From Mycolicibacterium anyangense (GTDB lineage Bacteria > Actinomycetota > Actinomycetes > Mycobacteriales > Mycobacteriaceae), in assembly GCF_010731855.1 (NCBI RefSeq), contig NZ_AP022620.1, positions 5,394,001 to 5,458,000 of the forward strand: a stretch of 64,000 bases of DNA, in the 5' to 3' direction. The notes under the pieces are model-generated. The model searched no databases. It had not been told where the DNA came from and worked only from the letters and a program-made list of their open reading frames with translations. Position numbers and translations under genes: made by a program. This document shows positions 54,920 through 62,822 of this stretch, piece by piece (the stretch's first letter is position 1; each line of letters starts with the position of its first letter).

Positions 54920-56337
54920 GCGCTCTCAAGATCCGCGGAATGCTCTTCCTCCGCAGGGATCTCGGCATGTCGAGGCGGTTGCTGGGGTTGTTCGGTTATG
55001 GCGATCGGCTTCGACTCCCGCGATCTGCCGCCGCCGAACAGTGCGCGCCGCGCGCCTACCGCGAATACCGGAACGCCATGTGCGCGGGCGAGTTGAATCA
55101 CCATCCGCACTTGACGATAGGCATCCGACCCGATCATCGCCACCACGATGATGTGTGTGGCGGTTGCGGCCGCTTGCGGAAGCGCAGATGAGTTGGTCAG
55201 CGAACCGCCGTCGATGACGATAGTGGGCGAGTGTCTGTTGCGCGGCGAAAGCGGGCGAGCCAGAACTTCCTCAGCGCGGCGCTGGCGAACGGTCTCCACA
55301 AGTCCGTGCTCGGCGGCGGCAAAGGACAGCAGCCGGGCCATCCCGCTGGTGCCGGAATCGGCCGATGCTCCGACGATCAGAAAGCACGCCCCGCGGGCTG
55401 CGGGGAGCTGGGCGTAGACTGCCCGCGCGCTACCCGCTTCGGCCTTTGTCACCTTGGCTCGCTCGCCGCGCTTGTGAAGACGGACCACGGGCCACACGAC
55501 GCTGGCCACTTCGCCTTCGAACGCAGCCATCGAAGTGATGACATCAGTTCGCTTGCGCCAGATGATCGAGAAGCTCAGGGCGGCGATTCCGCCGAGGAGG
55601 CCACCTCCGATTGCCCCCAACCACCAGCGGGGCACTCCGGTCGGGGGTGTTTCCGTGGGCTGTTGCACCACCTGGACTCCCGGTGAGCGCAACATCTGAA
55701 CGCTGATGAACAGGCGCTGATTCTCCAAGACGTTGATGCGGTCCGGCACGCCGGTCATGTCGGGGACGACTGGTCGTGGGAGTGGGTTGCCGGACTCGTC
55801 GTATTCCGGCGGCGCGGCGGCCGCTTCGCCCGCCGTCCTGAGCTGATCGCGTAGCGAATCGATGGCAGCACTGAGCGCGTCGACGGCTGCTTGGCCCCGT
55901 TCGCGGTTCTGCTGTGTGACGTGATCGCCATAGAGCTTGAGTGCCGTGTTGATGACACGCTCAGCTTGCGGGACCGAAGGTGCGGTCGATGAGAGTGTCA
56001 CGATCGACGACAACGAGTCCTGAGAGACGCTGAACGTCGTCTTGGTGGGCTCGGCGAGTTCGGTCTGCAACGCAGCGCGGAACCCCGGTGACGACAGGTA
56101 CGCGACCTCGCCCGAGATATAACTCTGCTGGGACTCGGAGGCCTGTGTATTGGTGGTCATGATCTGGTTGGGGTCGATCGGTTGGTCGATGCGGATCATG
56201 GCGCTGACACTGGGCGTCGCTGAGGAGGAATGAAGTGCGAATGCGCCCAGGGTTGCACCGCAGACGATGCCCACCACTGTGAGGGGCCACAACCGCGCTA
56301 TCCATCGGGACAGCGCTAGCCGGGCTTTCGAGGCCAT
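54916..56337 (-). CDS. Wzz/chain-length-determinant protein with degenerate kinase domain
   Basis: A 473-residue protein: a short cytoplasmic start, membrane helix 1 (LWPLTVVGIVCGATLGAFAL, about 17-36), an external domain rich in Ser/Thr with coiled-coil text (VDALSAAIDSLRDQLRTAGEA) near 150-172, helix 2 (WWLGAIGGGLLGGIAALSFSI, about 238-258), then a cytoplasmic domain. That domain resembles a BY-kinase/ParA ATPase, but the Walker A position reads VGASADSGTSGM with no GK(T/S), and the later strand reads TIVIDGG. ATP binding is therefore doubtful. It likely controls polymer length or export. First gene of Wzz-GT2-Wzx-Wzy. Confidence 0.87.
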   Translation of the reverse strand: MASKARLALSRWIARLWPLTVVGIVCGATLGAFALHSSSATPSVSAMIRIDQPIDPNQIMTTNTQASESQQSYISGEVAYLSSPGFRAALQTELAEPTKTTFSVSQDSLSSIVTLSSTAPSVPQAERVINTALKLYGDHVTQQNRERGQAAVDALSAAIDSLRDQLRTAGEAAAAPPEYDESGNPLPRPVVPDMTGVPDRINVLENQRLFISVQMLRSPGVQVVQQPTETPPTGVPRWWLGAIGGGLLGGIAALSFSIIWRKRTDVITSMAAFEGEVASVVWPVVRLHKRGERAKVTKAEAGSARAVYAQLPAARGACFLIVGASADSGTSGMARLLSFAAAEHGLVETVRQRRAEEVLARPLSPRNRHSPTIVIDGGSLTNSSALPQAAATATHIIVVAMIGSDAYRQVRMVIQLARAHGVPVFAVGARRALFGGGRSRESKPIAITEQPQQPPRHAEIPAEEEHSADLESA

Positions 56338-56360
56338 TTCCGGTCGCTCCAGGTTCGTGA

Positions 56361-56374
56361 AGATCAGGTGATCT
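56361..56374. promoter_or_regulatory. palindrome upstream of the Wzz-like gene
   Basis: AGATCAGGTGATCT, a perfect 6-2-6 palindrome, lies 24 bases before the ATG of the Wzz-like gene in the 195-base gap that separates it from the phosphopantetheinyl transferase gene. It could be an operator for the polysaccharide operon. A second symmetric stretch, TGGCCAATTGGGCCA, lies at 56458-56472. Confidence 0.35.
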
Positions 56375-56532
56375 GTTCGACCGCCTGCGAACTGCGGCCC
56401 TTTTGCTCAAGAATAGCCGATCGCGCTGGTAGGAGCGTGACGCCAGCCCCGGTGATTTGGCCAATTGGGCCACGTTGCAGGCCTATTCGGCGATCGCCGT
56501 GACCATCTGGGTATTTGCGGTTGATCTTTTCG

Positions 56533-56916
56533 TTAACTTGCTGTGTCGGCACATGTGACGACCACCACGGCCATCGCGTGGCAGTCGGCGTGGGAAAGTG
56601 AGACCTCGGTGCGGGTCCAGCCCTGCTGGCGCGCCCGTTCAGCGGTGACTCCGAACAGCTGCAGGGTGGGGGCGGATCCGGTGCTGCAAATCTCGATGTC
56701 ACGCAGGCTGAAGTGGGCCTCGGGGGCAGCGAATGCCTTGATGACGGCCTCCTTCGCGGCGAACCTGGCAGCCAACCGGGCAACCGATCCGGCGCATTCG
56801 TCCAACTCGGCGGGGGTGAACACGCGTTGCAGATATCGGTCACCGAAGGTCGCGATGGACGCCGCGACCTGGTCCAATTCGACGAGGTCGCAGCCCACCC
56901 GGATGCGATCCGTCAC
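56533..56916 (-). CDS. holo-ACP synthase-type phosphopantetheinyl transferase
   Basis: A 127-residue AcpS-family enzyme that moves 4'-phosphopantetheine from CoA to a carrier-protein serine. Motifs are VGCDLVEL (metal Asp10), FTPAELDEC and ARFAAKEAVIKA (Glu56, Lys60), with the late strand EVSLSHADCHAMAVVVV. GTG at 56916 overlaps the GH2 stop by GTGA. Mycobacteria already have AcpS and PptT for fatty acid and polyketide synthesis; a further copy in the same operon as a carrier protein suggests a dedicated partner for that ACP. Last gene of ACP-DUF1839-GH2-AcpS. Confidence 0.93.
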   Translation of the reverse strand: MTDRIRVGCDLVELDQVAASIATFGDRYLQRVFTPAELDECAGSVARLAARFAAKEAVIKAFAAPEAHFSLRDIEICSTGSAPTLQLFGVTAERARQQGWTRTEVSLSHADCHAMAVVVVTCADTAS

Positions 56917-59297
56917 GAGACCGTCTCGATTGGGATACGGAAAAGCGCGTCCGGCGAGCCGACCGTGCCGGACGGCGTGTGAGCCGCCCCGTCGCTATCG
57001 AGCAGAACACGGTAAGGCCGGCCAGCGGGGAGATGGAAATAGTTGTCCGACGCCAGCCATCCTGGCGCATCGATTGATACGTACCGCAGCGCGACGGCAG
57101 CGCTGATTGCAAGCTCCCAGACTTGCCCCACCTGTCTGGCCTGAGCGTGCAAGCCGGTGTGGGCCTGAAATGGTCGGGGATTCACCACCAGCGCATCACG
57201 CAATGGCGCCGAGTCGACGATGTCCACGACGACGTCGACTGCGTCGGCCCCCGCGGGACCGAAGTGAAAAGCATGGGAGAGATCACGGAACACTCCGGAA
57301 AGCTGGGAGTCCATGAACGTCAGCGCTGAGTGCTCCGGCACCGTCACGCGACGCTCCGCGGTCAGGACCGGATGGCCCGTGCTGTCAGTTGCGACAAGCG
57401 TCAATCGCCCGGACAAAGGCGTCGCACAGTCGTTGTAGATATCGATGCGGATGCCCGAGAGTCCCTCGTCGGACAACACCACCGCCTGTGGCGCCCACAC
57501 CCGGCGCAGCGCCACGAGCGCGGCCTTGGGTGCACCGTCGACGTCGAGCAAGCCCCAGCCTGCCCCGGGCCGGCCGTCCTTGCCAGCCAGGACCAGCGCA
57601 CCTCGGCAACCCGATTCGGCGCGCCGCCAGAATCCGAAGCATCGCGACATCGCCTCGGCGATGGCCGCCCGGCCGAGTTCCAGATAGCGCTCCGGATCGA
57701 TGCGCCGTACTGCGGCCGGGTCCTCCCCGAACACCTCCCGGACGTAGAAGTCCCGGACGTCTTCGAAATCCCACGATGCGCCGCGGTCCCGGGGTACTTC
57801 GGCCTTCCATCGCGGGTCGTGGCCGGCGACGGCGGCCGACCCGAAGTGCCGCTCGACGGCGGCGGGGGATGGCGGATTGGCGAAGGCCAGACACTCGGCG
57901 GCGAACCGGACACCGGCGGAGCGGACGTCGGCCACCGGCCGCAGATACCCGCCCACGCCGAACCAGTGCGCGACACCGGTGTCGGGCCGGATCGCCAGAT
58001 CGTCACTCCCGTCGGGCGGCGCGGGACTGGACCGGACGTAGGGGATGCCCGCGCGTTCGGCGGCGGCGGGCAGCGCCACGTCGAGCAGTTCCATCGCGTG
58101 GCCGGCCTTGTCCAGGCCGAGCATCTCCGGGCGTTGCAGCGTCTCACTGCCAGCGCTGAGGACTGCCAGCGCCGGATTGCCCGACACGGCGCGCAGCGCG
58201 GAGTTGACCTCGTCGACGATCACCGCGGTCAGTTCACCGGGTGGGTCGAAAGTGGCCAGCATGGCGTCCTGCCAGACCAGCACCCCTAACTCGGCGCAGA
58301 TCCGCCAGAACTCGGGTTGCTCGGGCACCAGCCCGCCGACGATGCGCACCATAGTGGCCCCGGCGTCGGCGAGCGCGCCGACCTGCCGGCGGATCACCGC
58401 TTCATCGGCGGTCAGCGCGACCGGATCCGGCGGAAACCAGGTGGCGCCGCGGCAGAACACGTCAATGCCGTTGACCCGCAATCTGAATCCGGTATCGCGG
58501 TCGACGGCGGTCAGGGTCCGGAACCCGAAGAGGTGGCACACCACCGGTTCGCCGCCGGACGACAGCCTCAGCCGGTACAGCGGCTGGTCGCCGTAGCCGC
58601 GCGGCCACCACAGTTGGGGGTCGGGCACCTCAACCCCGATGCTGAAGTCCCCGTCGGCGACGGTGGCGCACCCGCTGGCGACGAGTTCACCGGACGGCCC
58701 CTCGATCGCGTATTCCAGGACGGCGTCCGGCCCGCTGCCGGTGACCTCGACGCGTCCGGTGTGCGGGTCGGCGGTGACGGTGATGTCGAACAGCGCGCGC
58801 TGTGCGGTGACGGTGACCGGCCGCCAGAGGCCGACCGGTACCGGCAGGTTCCCGTACACCGGGGCGCGGCCGAGCAGGGTGGCCCGAGCCCAGCGCAGGC
58901 CGGGCGCAGCGACCAGGCTGGAGCGCCAGCGCCCGCGCGGGCGTCGAGTGGCCAGCCAGGCGTTGAGCGCTCCGAAGTGCACCGTGATCTCGTGGGTGCC
59001 TGGTTCGATCGGGACCCGCACCGGCAGGAACATCGACACGCATTCGGCAGCTTCCGTGCCGTCGACGAATACCGTCGCGGGAAAGCTCAGCCCGCCGAAT
59101 TGCACGACCGCCGGTTCGTCGACCGACACGATCGCGCGGTGCCACCAGTCGTGGTCGTCGTCGACCGCGGCCAGCGTGGCAACCGGCGCGGCACGGTCGA
59201 GTTCCAGCGCTGACGGCCATAACTCGGCCAGCTCCTCGGGCTTTTGGTATGCGCCCGACTCGGTGCGCACGACCTGCCAGCGGTCCAGCATTGTCAC
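56913..59297 (-). CDS. GH2-like (beta-mannosidase-type) protein
   Basis: A 794-residue protein with the domain order of GH2 beta-mannosidases: N-terminal jelly-roll (WWHRAIVSVDEPAVVQFGGLSFPATVFVDG), Ig-like domain (QLWWPRGYGDQPLYRLRLS), TIM barrel (FRLRVNGIDVFCRGATWFPPD, then ADAGATMVRIVGGLVPEQPEFW and LGVLVWQDAMLATF) and a C-terminal beta domain. The acid/base glutamate seems kept in NPALAVLSAGSETLQR and the nucleophile in VRFAAECLAFANPP, though both contexts differ from NNE and SEFG. No signal peptide, so cytoplasmic, unusual for a polysaccharide-degrading enzyme. GTG at 59297 forms a GTGA overlap with the DUF1839 stop, and the stop overlaps AcpS by GTGA. Confidence 0.88.
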   Translation of the reverse strand: MTMLDRWQVVRTESGAYQKPEELAELWPSALELDRAAPVATLAAVDDDHDWWHRAIVSVDEPAVVQFGGLSFPATVFVDGTEAAECVSMFLPVRVPIEPGTHEITVHFGALNAWLATRRPRGRWRSSLVAAPGLRWARATLLGRAPVYGNLPVPVGLWRPVTVTAQRALFDITVTADPHTGRVEVTGSGPDAVLEYAIEGPSGELVASGCATVADGDFSIGVEVPDPQLWWPRGYGDQPLYRLRLSSGGEPVVCHLFGFRTLTAVDRDTGFRLRVNGIDVFCRGATWFPPDPVALTADEAVIRRQVGALADAGATMVRIVGGLVPEQPEFWRICAELGVLVWQDAMLATFDPPGELTAVIVDEVNSALRAVSGNPALAVLSAGSETLQRPEMLGLDKAGHAMELLDVALPAAAERAGIPYVRSSPAPPDGSDDLAIRPDTGVAHWFGVGGYLRPVADVRSAGVRFAAECLAFANPPSPAAVERHFGSAAVAGHDPRWKAEVPRDRGASWDFEDVRDFYVREVFGEDPAAVRRIDPERYLELGRAAIAEAMSRCFGFWRRAESGCRGALVLAGKDGRPGAGWGLLDVDGAPKAALVALRRVWAPQAVVLSDEGLSGIRIDIYNDCATPLSGRLTLVATDSTGHPVLTAERRVTVPEHSALTFMDSQLSGVFRDLSHAFHFGPAGADAVDVVVDIVDSAPLRDALVVNPRPFQAHTGLHAQARQVGQVWELAISAAVALRYVSIDAPGWLASDNYFHLPAGRPYRVLLDSDGAAHTPSGTVGSPDALFRIPIETVS

Positions 59298-60244
59298 CCC
59301 ACCGCGGCCGCGAGTGTGGTCATGGCGGTATTCCACTGATCGGCCATGTGAGCCAGCTTCGCCTCGACGTCGACGGTGCGGCCGGTTGCCAGTCGCGCCA
59401 TCGTGAACTGCACCGACTTCGCGCCGGACGCGACACTGCGGAACGGGGCCTCGGCGGCTGCCGCACCCGGGTAGAGCTGATCGACGTGCACGACGAAATC
59501 GGCTGCCAATTCGGCGGTGGCACCGCACTGGCGCAATGTGGCGAACGCCCAACGGTGAAAGCGTGGCATCCCGTCGTGCGGTAGCCACTGCGCGGCCCGG
59601 CGAAGACCGTCGGCGAGCCGCTGCACCGGGTTCCCGTCCGGGCGGCGAGACAGGTGTTCGCCGGTGATCCGTCGCAACGCGTCGGGCTCCCGGCGATCCG
59701 GGTAACTGCGGATCTGTTCGATATAGGGCAGCAGCGCGGTCGCGGTCCCGGCGGTCAGGCCGAAGACGCCGTCGAAATCATCGTCGCGCAGTTCATAGAG
59801 GCCCGCATTGTGCAGGTACCACATCAGCTTGCGGTCGCGGTCGACCCGGGTGGGCACGATGGTGGTCTTGACGTGTTCGGCCCGGTACGCCGTGCCCGCC
59901 GTGTCGGGCAGCCACCAGCTGTCCACCTCGACGGTGTGCAGCACCCCGCGCTCTGGACCGGACTCCACGGTCTCCAGTACTGGCATCCAGACGTTCTCCT
60001 CGGCTACCTCCAGACCGTAGAGACGGCGGATGTCTTCGGGCAGCGGCTTGAGGAATGACCAGTGCAAGCCGTCGTGATCGGCGGACAGGGCACTGGCGAA
60101 CGACGGCACCGGGTCGAGCCCGAGCCCGTGCAGCAGTTCGATCCACAGATCGAAATAGCAATTCGTCTCCGGCCAGATCCGGTCGGGTGAATGGGTGACG
60201 TGCGGCTGGTGGGTCTCAGGCTCTGCGGAGACAGTGAGGTTCAC
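59294..60244 (-). CDS. DUF1839 family protein, candidate acyltransferase
   Basis: A 316-residue cytoplasmic protein of DUF1839. It contains a conserved-looking PETNCYFDLWIELLHGLGLDP (Cys29) near the start, then WSFLKPLPEDIRRLYGLE, VEVDSWWLPDTAGTAYR and LMWYLHNAGLYELRDDDFDGVFGL. The NCY cysteine followed by a helix and by later His/Asp segments resembles the layout of BtrH-type enzymes, which transfer an acyl group from a carrier protein to a sugar amine; this is my inference. GTG at 60244 overlaps the ACP stop and the TGA overlaps the GH2 start, both as GTGA. Being next to the ACP makes it the best candidate to accept the ACP-bound group. Confidence 0.85.
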   Translation of the reverse strand: MNLTVSAEPETHQPHVTHSPDRIWPETNCYFDLWIELLHGLGLDPVPSFASALSADHDGLHWSFLKPLPEDIRRLYGLEVAEENVWMPVLETVESGPERGVLHTVEVDSWWLPDTAGTAYRAEHVKTTIVPTRVDRDRKLMWYLHNAGLYELRDDDFDGVFGLTAGTATALLPYIEQIRSYPDRREPDALRRITGEHLSRRPDGNPVQRLADGLRRAAQWLPHDGMPRFHRWAFATLRQCGATAELAADFVVHVDQLYPGAAAAEAPFRSVASGAKSVQFTMARLATGRTVDVEAKLAHMADQWNTAMTTLAAAVG

Positions 60245-60486
60245 ACCGATGTTTCGGCGAGGCCACCGACGACGCGCGCGATATTCGTCACCGAGGCGAA
60301 TGTCGACTTCTTCAGCGCCTCGTCAGGGAACTCGATGTCGAATTCGTCCTCGAGGGCGAGCATGACATTCACCGACGCGTGCGAGGTCAGTCCGAGCTTG
60401 TAGAGATCGGCGTCGCTGTCGATCCCGTGTGGATCGACCGGCATCCGACCATGTGCCGCGAGCACCTCACGGATCCGTTCCTGCAT
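60241..60486 (-). CDS. acyl carrier protein of the amino acid ligase system
   Basis: An 81-residue carrier protein. The phosphopantetheine site is Ser35 in DLYKLGLTSHASVN, followed by the recognition helix VMLALEDEFDIEFPDEAL. The acidic helix and GLTS motif (instead of the DSL of fatty acid ACPs) are those of carrier proteins that pair with aminoacyl-tRNA-synthetase-like ligases. A strong GGGAGAGG ribosome site precedes the ATG. First gene of ACP-DUF1839-GH2-AcpS, divergent from the dehydrogenase and ligase genes over 116 bases. Confidence 0.93.
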   Translation of the reverse strand: MQERIREVLAAHGRMPVDPHGIDSDADLYKLGLTSHASVNVMLALEDEFDIEFPDEALKKSTFASVTNIARVVGGLAETSV

Positions 60487-60561
60487 GCGCCCTCTCCCTA
60501 ACTCATCGCCGCCGATGTGTTCGCCACACGAATCTCAGCAACATCGTAGCCGCCTGGTAGC

Positions 60562-60573
60562 CTAGGCGCCTAG
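60562..60573. promoter_or_regulatory. palindrome in the divergent carrier-protein promoter region
   Basis: CTAGGCGCCTAG is a perfect 12-bp palindrome midway between the divergent ACP and dehydrogenase genes, part of a larger repeated GCCTAGGCGCCTAGC. It could let one regulator control both arms of the system. No regulator gene is present in the island. Confidence 0.4.
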
Positions 60574-60602
60574 CAGTTCTCGCCGACGTTGTCTCAGCTA
60601 AC

Positions 60603-61781
60603 ATGAGAGCCCTCATGAACGACCGCCTCCCCAACCCAGGATCGGGCACTGCTGCGCGTCTTCAGCTATCTGCGGTGATCAAGGTGGCCGCAGCCGCGGC
60701 CGACGATGTCGATCGTAAGGCTCGATTCCCGTCGGAAGCTGTGGAGTCGCTGAAGGAGGCAAACCTTCTCTCGTGCTCGCTCCCGGCCAGTCTCGGGGGT
60801 GGCTCGGTTCGCATTGCGGAGTTAGCCAGCGTCGCCCGCGCGATCGGTGGCGCCTGCAGCTCGGCCGCGATGGTCTTCGCCATGCACCACACCCAGGCCT
60901 TGACGTTGGCGCATCACGGCAGCACCGGAGAGATCGCCGAGCTCACTGCGAGCATCGCCGGCCAGGAGGCACTGCTGGCGTCGGCGACCACCGAGATCTC
61001 CACCGGCGGTGACGTGCGGTCCTCGACGTGCGCCGTGCTCGTCGACGGTGACGAGGTCACCCTGGAGAAGAACGCTCCGGTGATCTCCTATGCCGAGTAT
61101 GCGGACTACATCTGTGCCACCGCGCGCCGCGGCCCGGACAGCCCGGCCAACGACCAGGTGCTGTTGGTATGCCCGCTGGCCGACACCGCGCTGGAGAAAA
61201 CCAGCACCTGGGATGTCCTGGGCTTCCGCGGCACCTGTAGTCCAGGATTTCTGCTCAAGAGCAGGACATCATCGAAAAATATTGTGCCCGTTGACTATTC
61301 GACAATCTCCGAATATACGATGCTGCCGTCGTCGCACACCTTGTGGGCCTCGGTGTGGCTGGGCATCGCCGATGCGGCGCTGGGCAAGGCGCGTCAGGTG
61401 ATGCGCAAGAGCGCTCGACCGGGCGGTTCCAACCGCGACGTCATCGCCGCCAAGCTGGCTGATCTGACCGGTGTGCACCAGAGATTCGAATCGTTGGTGA
61501 TGCGCGAAGTGCAGCGTTACGACGAGTTCCTCCGTTCCGGTGAAAGCGAACCAACGGTCGGTTTTACCATTGCCATGAACAACTTGAAGCTGGGCGCTTC
61601 CACGGCAGTCGTCGACGTCGTCGTCGGTGCCCTGCAGCTGATCGGCATCAATGGCTACCGTGAGGACCACGAAGCCTCGATGAGCCGGCTGCTGCGGGAT
61701 TCGTTCGGCCCGCAGCTGATGGTGTCCAACGACCGAATCCGCGCTAACAACGCCCAACTGGCGTTCATGCACCGCGGGTGA
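60603..61781 (+). CDS. acyl-CoA dehydrogenase-like flavoprotein of the carrier-protein system
   Basis: A 392-residue acyl-CoA dehydrogenase family protein. Visible are LLSCSLPASLGGGSVRIAELASVARAIGG near residue 54, LLASATTEISTGGDVRSS near 118 (FAD loop), WDVLGFRGTCSPGF near 200 and the C-terminal INGYREDHEASMSRLLRDSFGPQLMVSNDRI. The substrate is probably not an ordinary acyl-CoA: relatives in nonribosomal peptide pathways oxidise aminoacyl groups held on carrier proteins. ATG at 60603 or 60618. The ligase gene begins 13 bases after its stop. Confidence 0.88.
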   Translation: MRALMNDRLPNPGSGTAARLQLSAVIKVAAAAADDVDRKARFPSEAVESLKEANLLSCSLPASLGGGSVRIAELASVARAIGGACSSAAMVFAMHHTQALTLAHHGSTGEIAELTASIAGQEALLASATTEISTGGDVRSSTCAVLVDGDEVTLEKNAPVISYAEYADYICATARRGPDSPANDQVLLVCPLADTALEKTSTWDVLGFRGTCSPGFLLKSRTSSKNIVPVDYSTISEYTMLPSSHTLWASVWLGIADAALGKARQVMRKSARPGGSNRDVIAAKLADLTGVHQRFESLVMREVQRYDEFLRSGESEPTVGFTIAMNNLKLGASTAVVDVVVGALQLIGINGYREDHEASMSRLLRDSFGPQLMVSNDRIRANNAQLAFMHRG

Positions 61782-61794
61782 ATGAGGGGGAGTC

Positions 61795-62751
61795 GTGAGC
61801 TCGACCAGTGAGGTTCTGGTCGACCCGTTGCAGCGGGCTCGTCAGCAGTTCAACGCCGAGCTGGTGGGTGCGGGTCTGCTGGTTCCGATGGGTATCGAGG
61901 GGCTGTACGGGCGCGGCGGAGCCTTCGAGCGCATCGTCGACGGGATCGACGTCGCGGTGCGACGAGCCGGCTACTCCGTCCACGGCGAGCGGGCCAAGGT
62001 GCTCCGCTTCCCGCCGGTGTTCTCCCGCGATGCCTTCGAGAAGACCGACTACATCGCGTCCTTCCCGAACCTGACCGGGGCGGTGTCCACCTTCACCGGC
62101 GACAACCGCGACCATCGCGCGCTGCTGGAGGACCGCGACGCCGGCCGCCCGTGGGACGGCCACCTCAACTCCGCCGGCACCATGCTGGTGTCCGCGGCGT
62201 GTCATCCCAGTTACTCGACGCTGCCCAAGGTCCTGCCGGACGGCGGCCAGCTGATGGACATCTACGGCTACTGCTTCCGCCACGAGCCGGCCATCGATCC
62301 GGCGCGGATGCAGGCCTTCCGGATGCACGAGTTCGTGATGGTCGGCTCTGCCGAGCAGGCCGAGAATCACCGCGACTCCTGGATCGGCCACGGTATGGGG
62401 GTGCTCGCCGAGCTGGCGCTGGATGCGGTGGCGGTACCCGCCAACGATCCGTTCTTCGGGCGGGTGGGCAAGATGCTGGCCGCCAACCAGCGGGAAGAAA
62501 ACCTCAAAACCGAACTGACGGTTCGGCTTTACGGGGACCTCGACGACGGCACCGCGATCGTGTCGGCCAACTGCCATCGTGACCACTTCGGTGAGACCTT
62601 CGGTCTGCGCACCGCCGAGGGCGAGGTTGCCCACAGTGCGTGTGTCGGCTTCGGGATGGAACGTATCGCCCTGGCGCTGTTGCGCACCCACGGTCTGGAA
62701 CCAGACACCTGGCCGGTGCCGGTGCAGGCGGCGTTGGGTTGGATCGCCTAA
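61795..62751 (+). CDS. amino acid:[carrier protein] ligase (class II aaRS-like)
   Basis: A 318-residue homologue of the catalytic domain of methanogen-type seryl-tRNA synthetase, lacking the tRNA-binding domain. Such ligases activate a small amino acid as adenylate and load it onto the phosphopantetheine of a partner ACP. Motif 2 is [22 protein letters not shown] (Arg162, Glu164), motif 3 is [14 protein letters not shown] (Arg290). The zinc ligands of the family appear as Cys136 (SAACHPSYS), Glu179 (RMHEFV) and Cys260 (SANCHRDHF). GTG at 61795 has GAGGGGGAG just upstream. Characterised Bradyrhizobium and Agrobacterium members use glycine or alanine; the specificity here is unknown. Upp follows 71 bases later and is backbone. 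Confidence 0.94.
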   Translation: MSSTSEVLVDPLQRARQQFNAELVGAGLLVPMGIEGLYGRGGAFERIVDGIDVAVRRAGYSVHGERAKVLRFPPVFSRDAFEKTDYIASFPNLTGAVSTFTGDNRDHRALLEDRDAGRPWDGHLNSAGTMLVSAACHPSYSTLPKVLPDGGQLMDIYGYCFRHEPAIDPARMQAFRMHEFVMVGSAEQAENHRDSWIGHGMGVLAELALDAVAVPANDPFFGRVGKMLAANQREENLKTELTVRLYGDLDDGTAIVSANCHRDHFGETFGLRTAEGEVAHSACVGFGMERIALALLRTHGLEPDTWPVPVQAALGWIA

Positions 62752-62822
62752 CGGCGACCACGCGACGCCGTGCCGTGCGCAAGGTCCGCCACTTGGGGCG
62801 CAGGCCACTACAGTCTCAGCGC

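Noticed and set aside
59297..59588. Longer N-terminus for the GH2-like protein
   Set aside because: The extension runs inside the DUF1839 gene, has low-complexity shadow composition, and the GTGA overlap at 59297 matches the other junctions of the operon.
43498..62822. Island considered as a prophage or integrative element
   Set aside because: No integrase, transposase, phage structural gene, tRNA target or attachment repeats were found; it looks like an inserted metabolic locus only.
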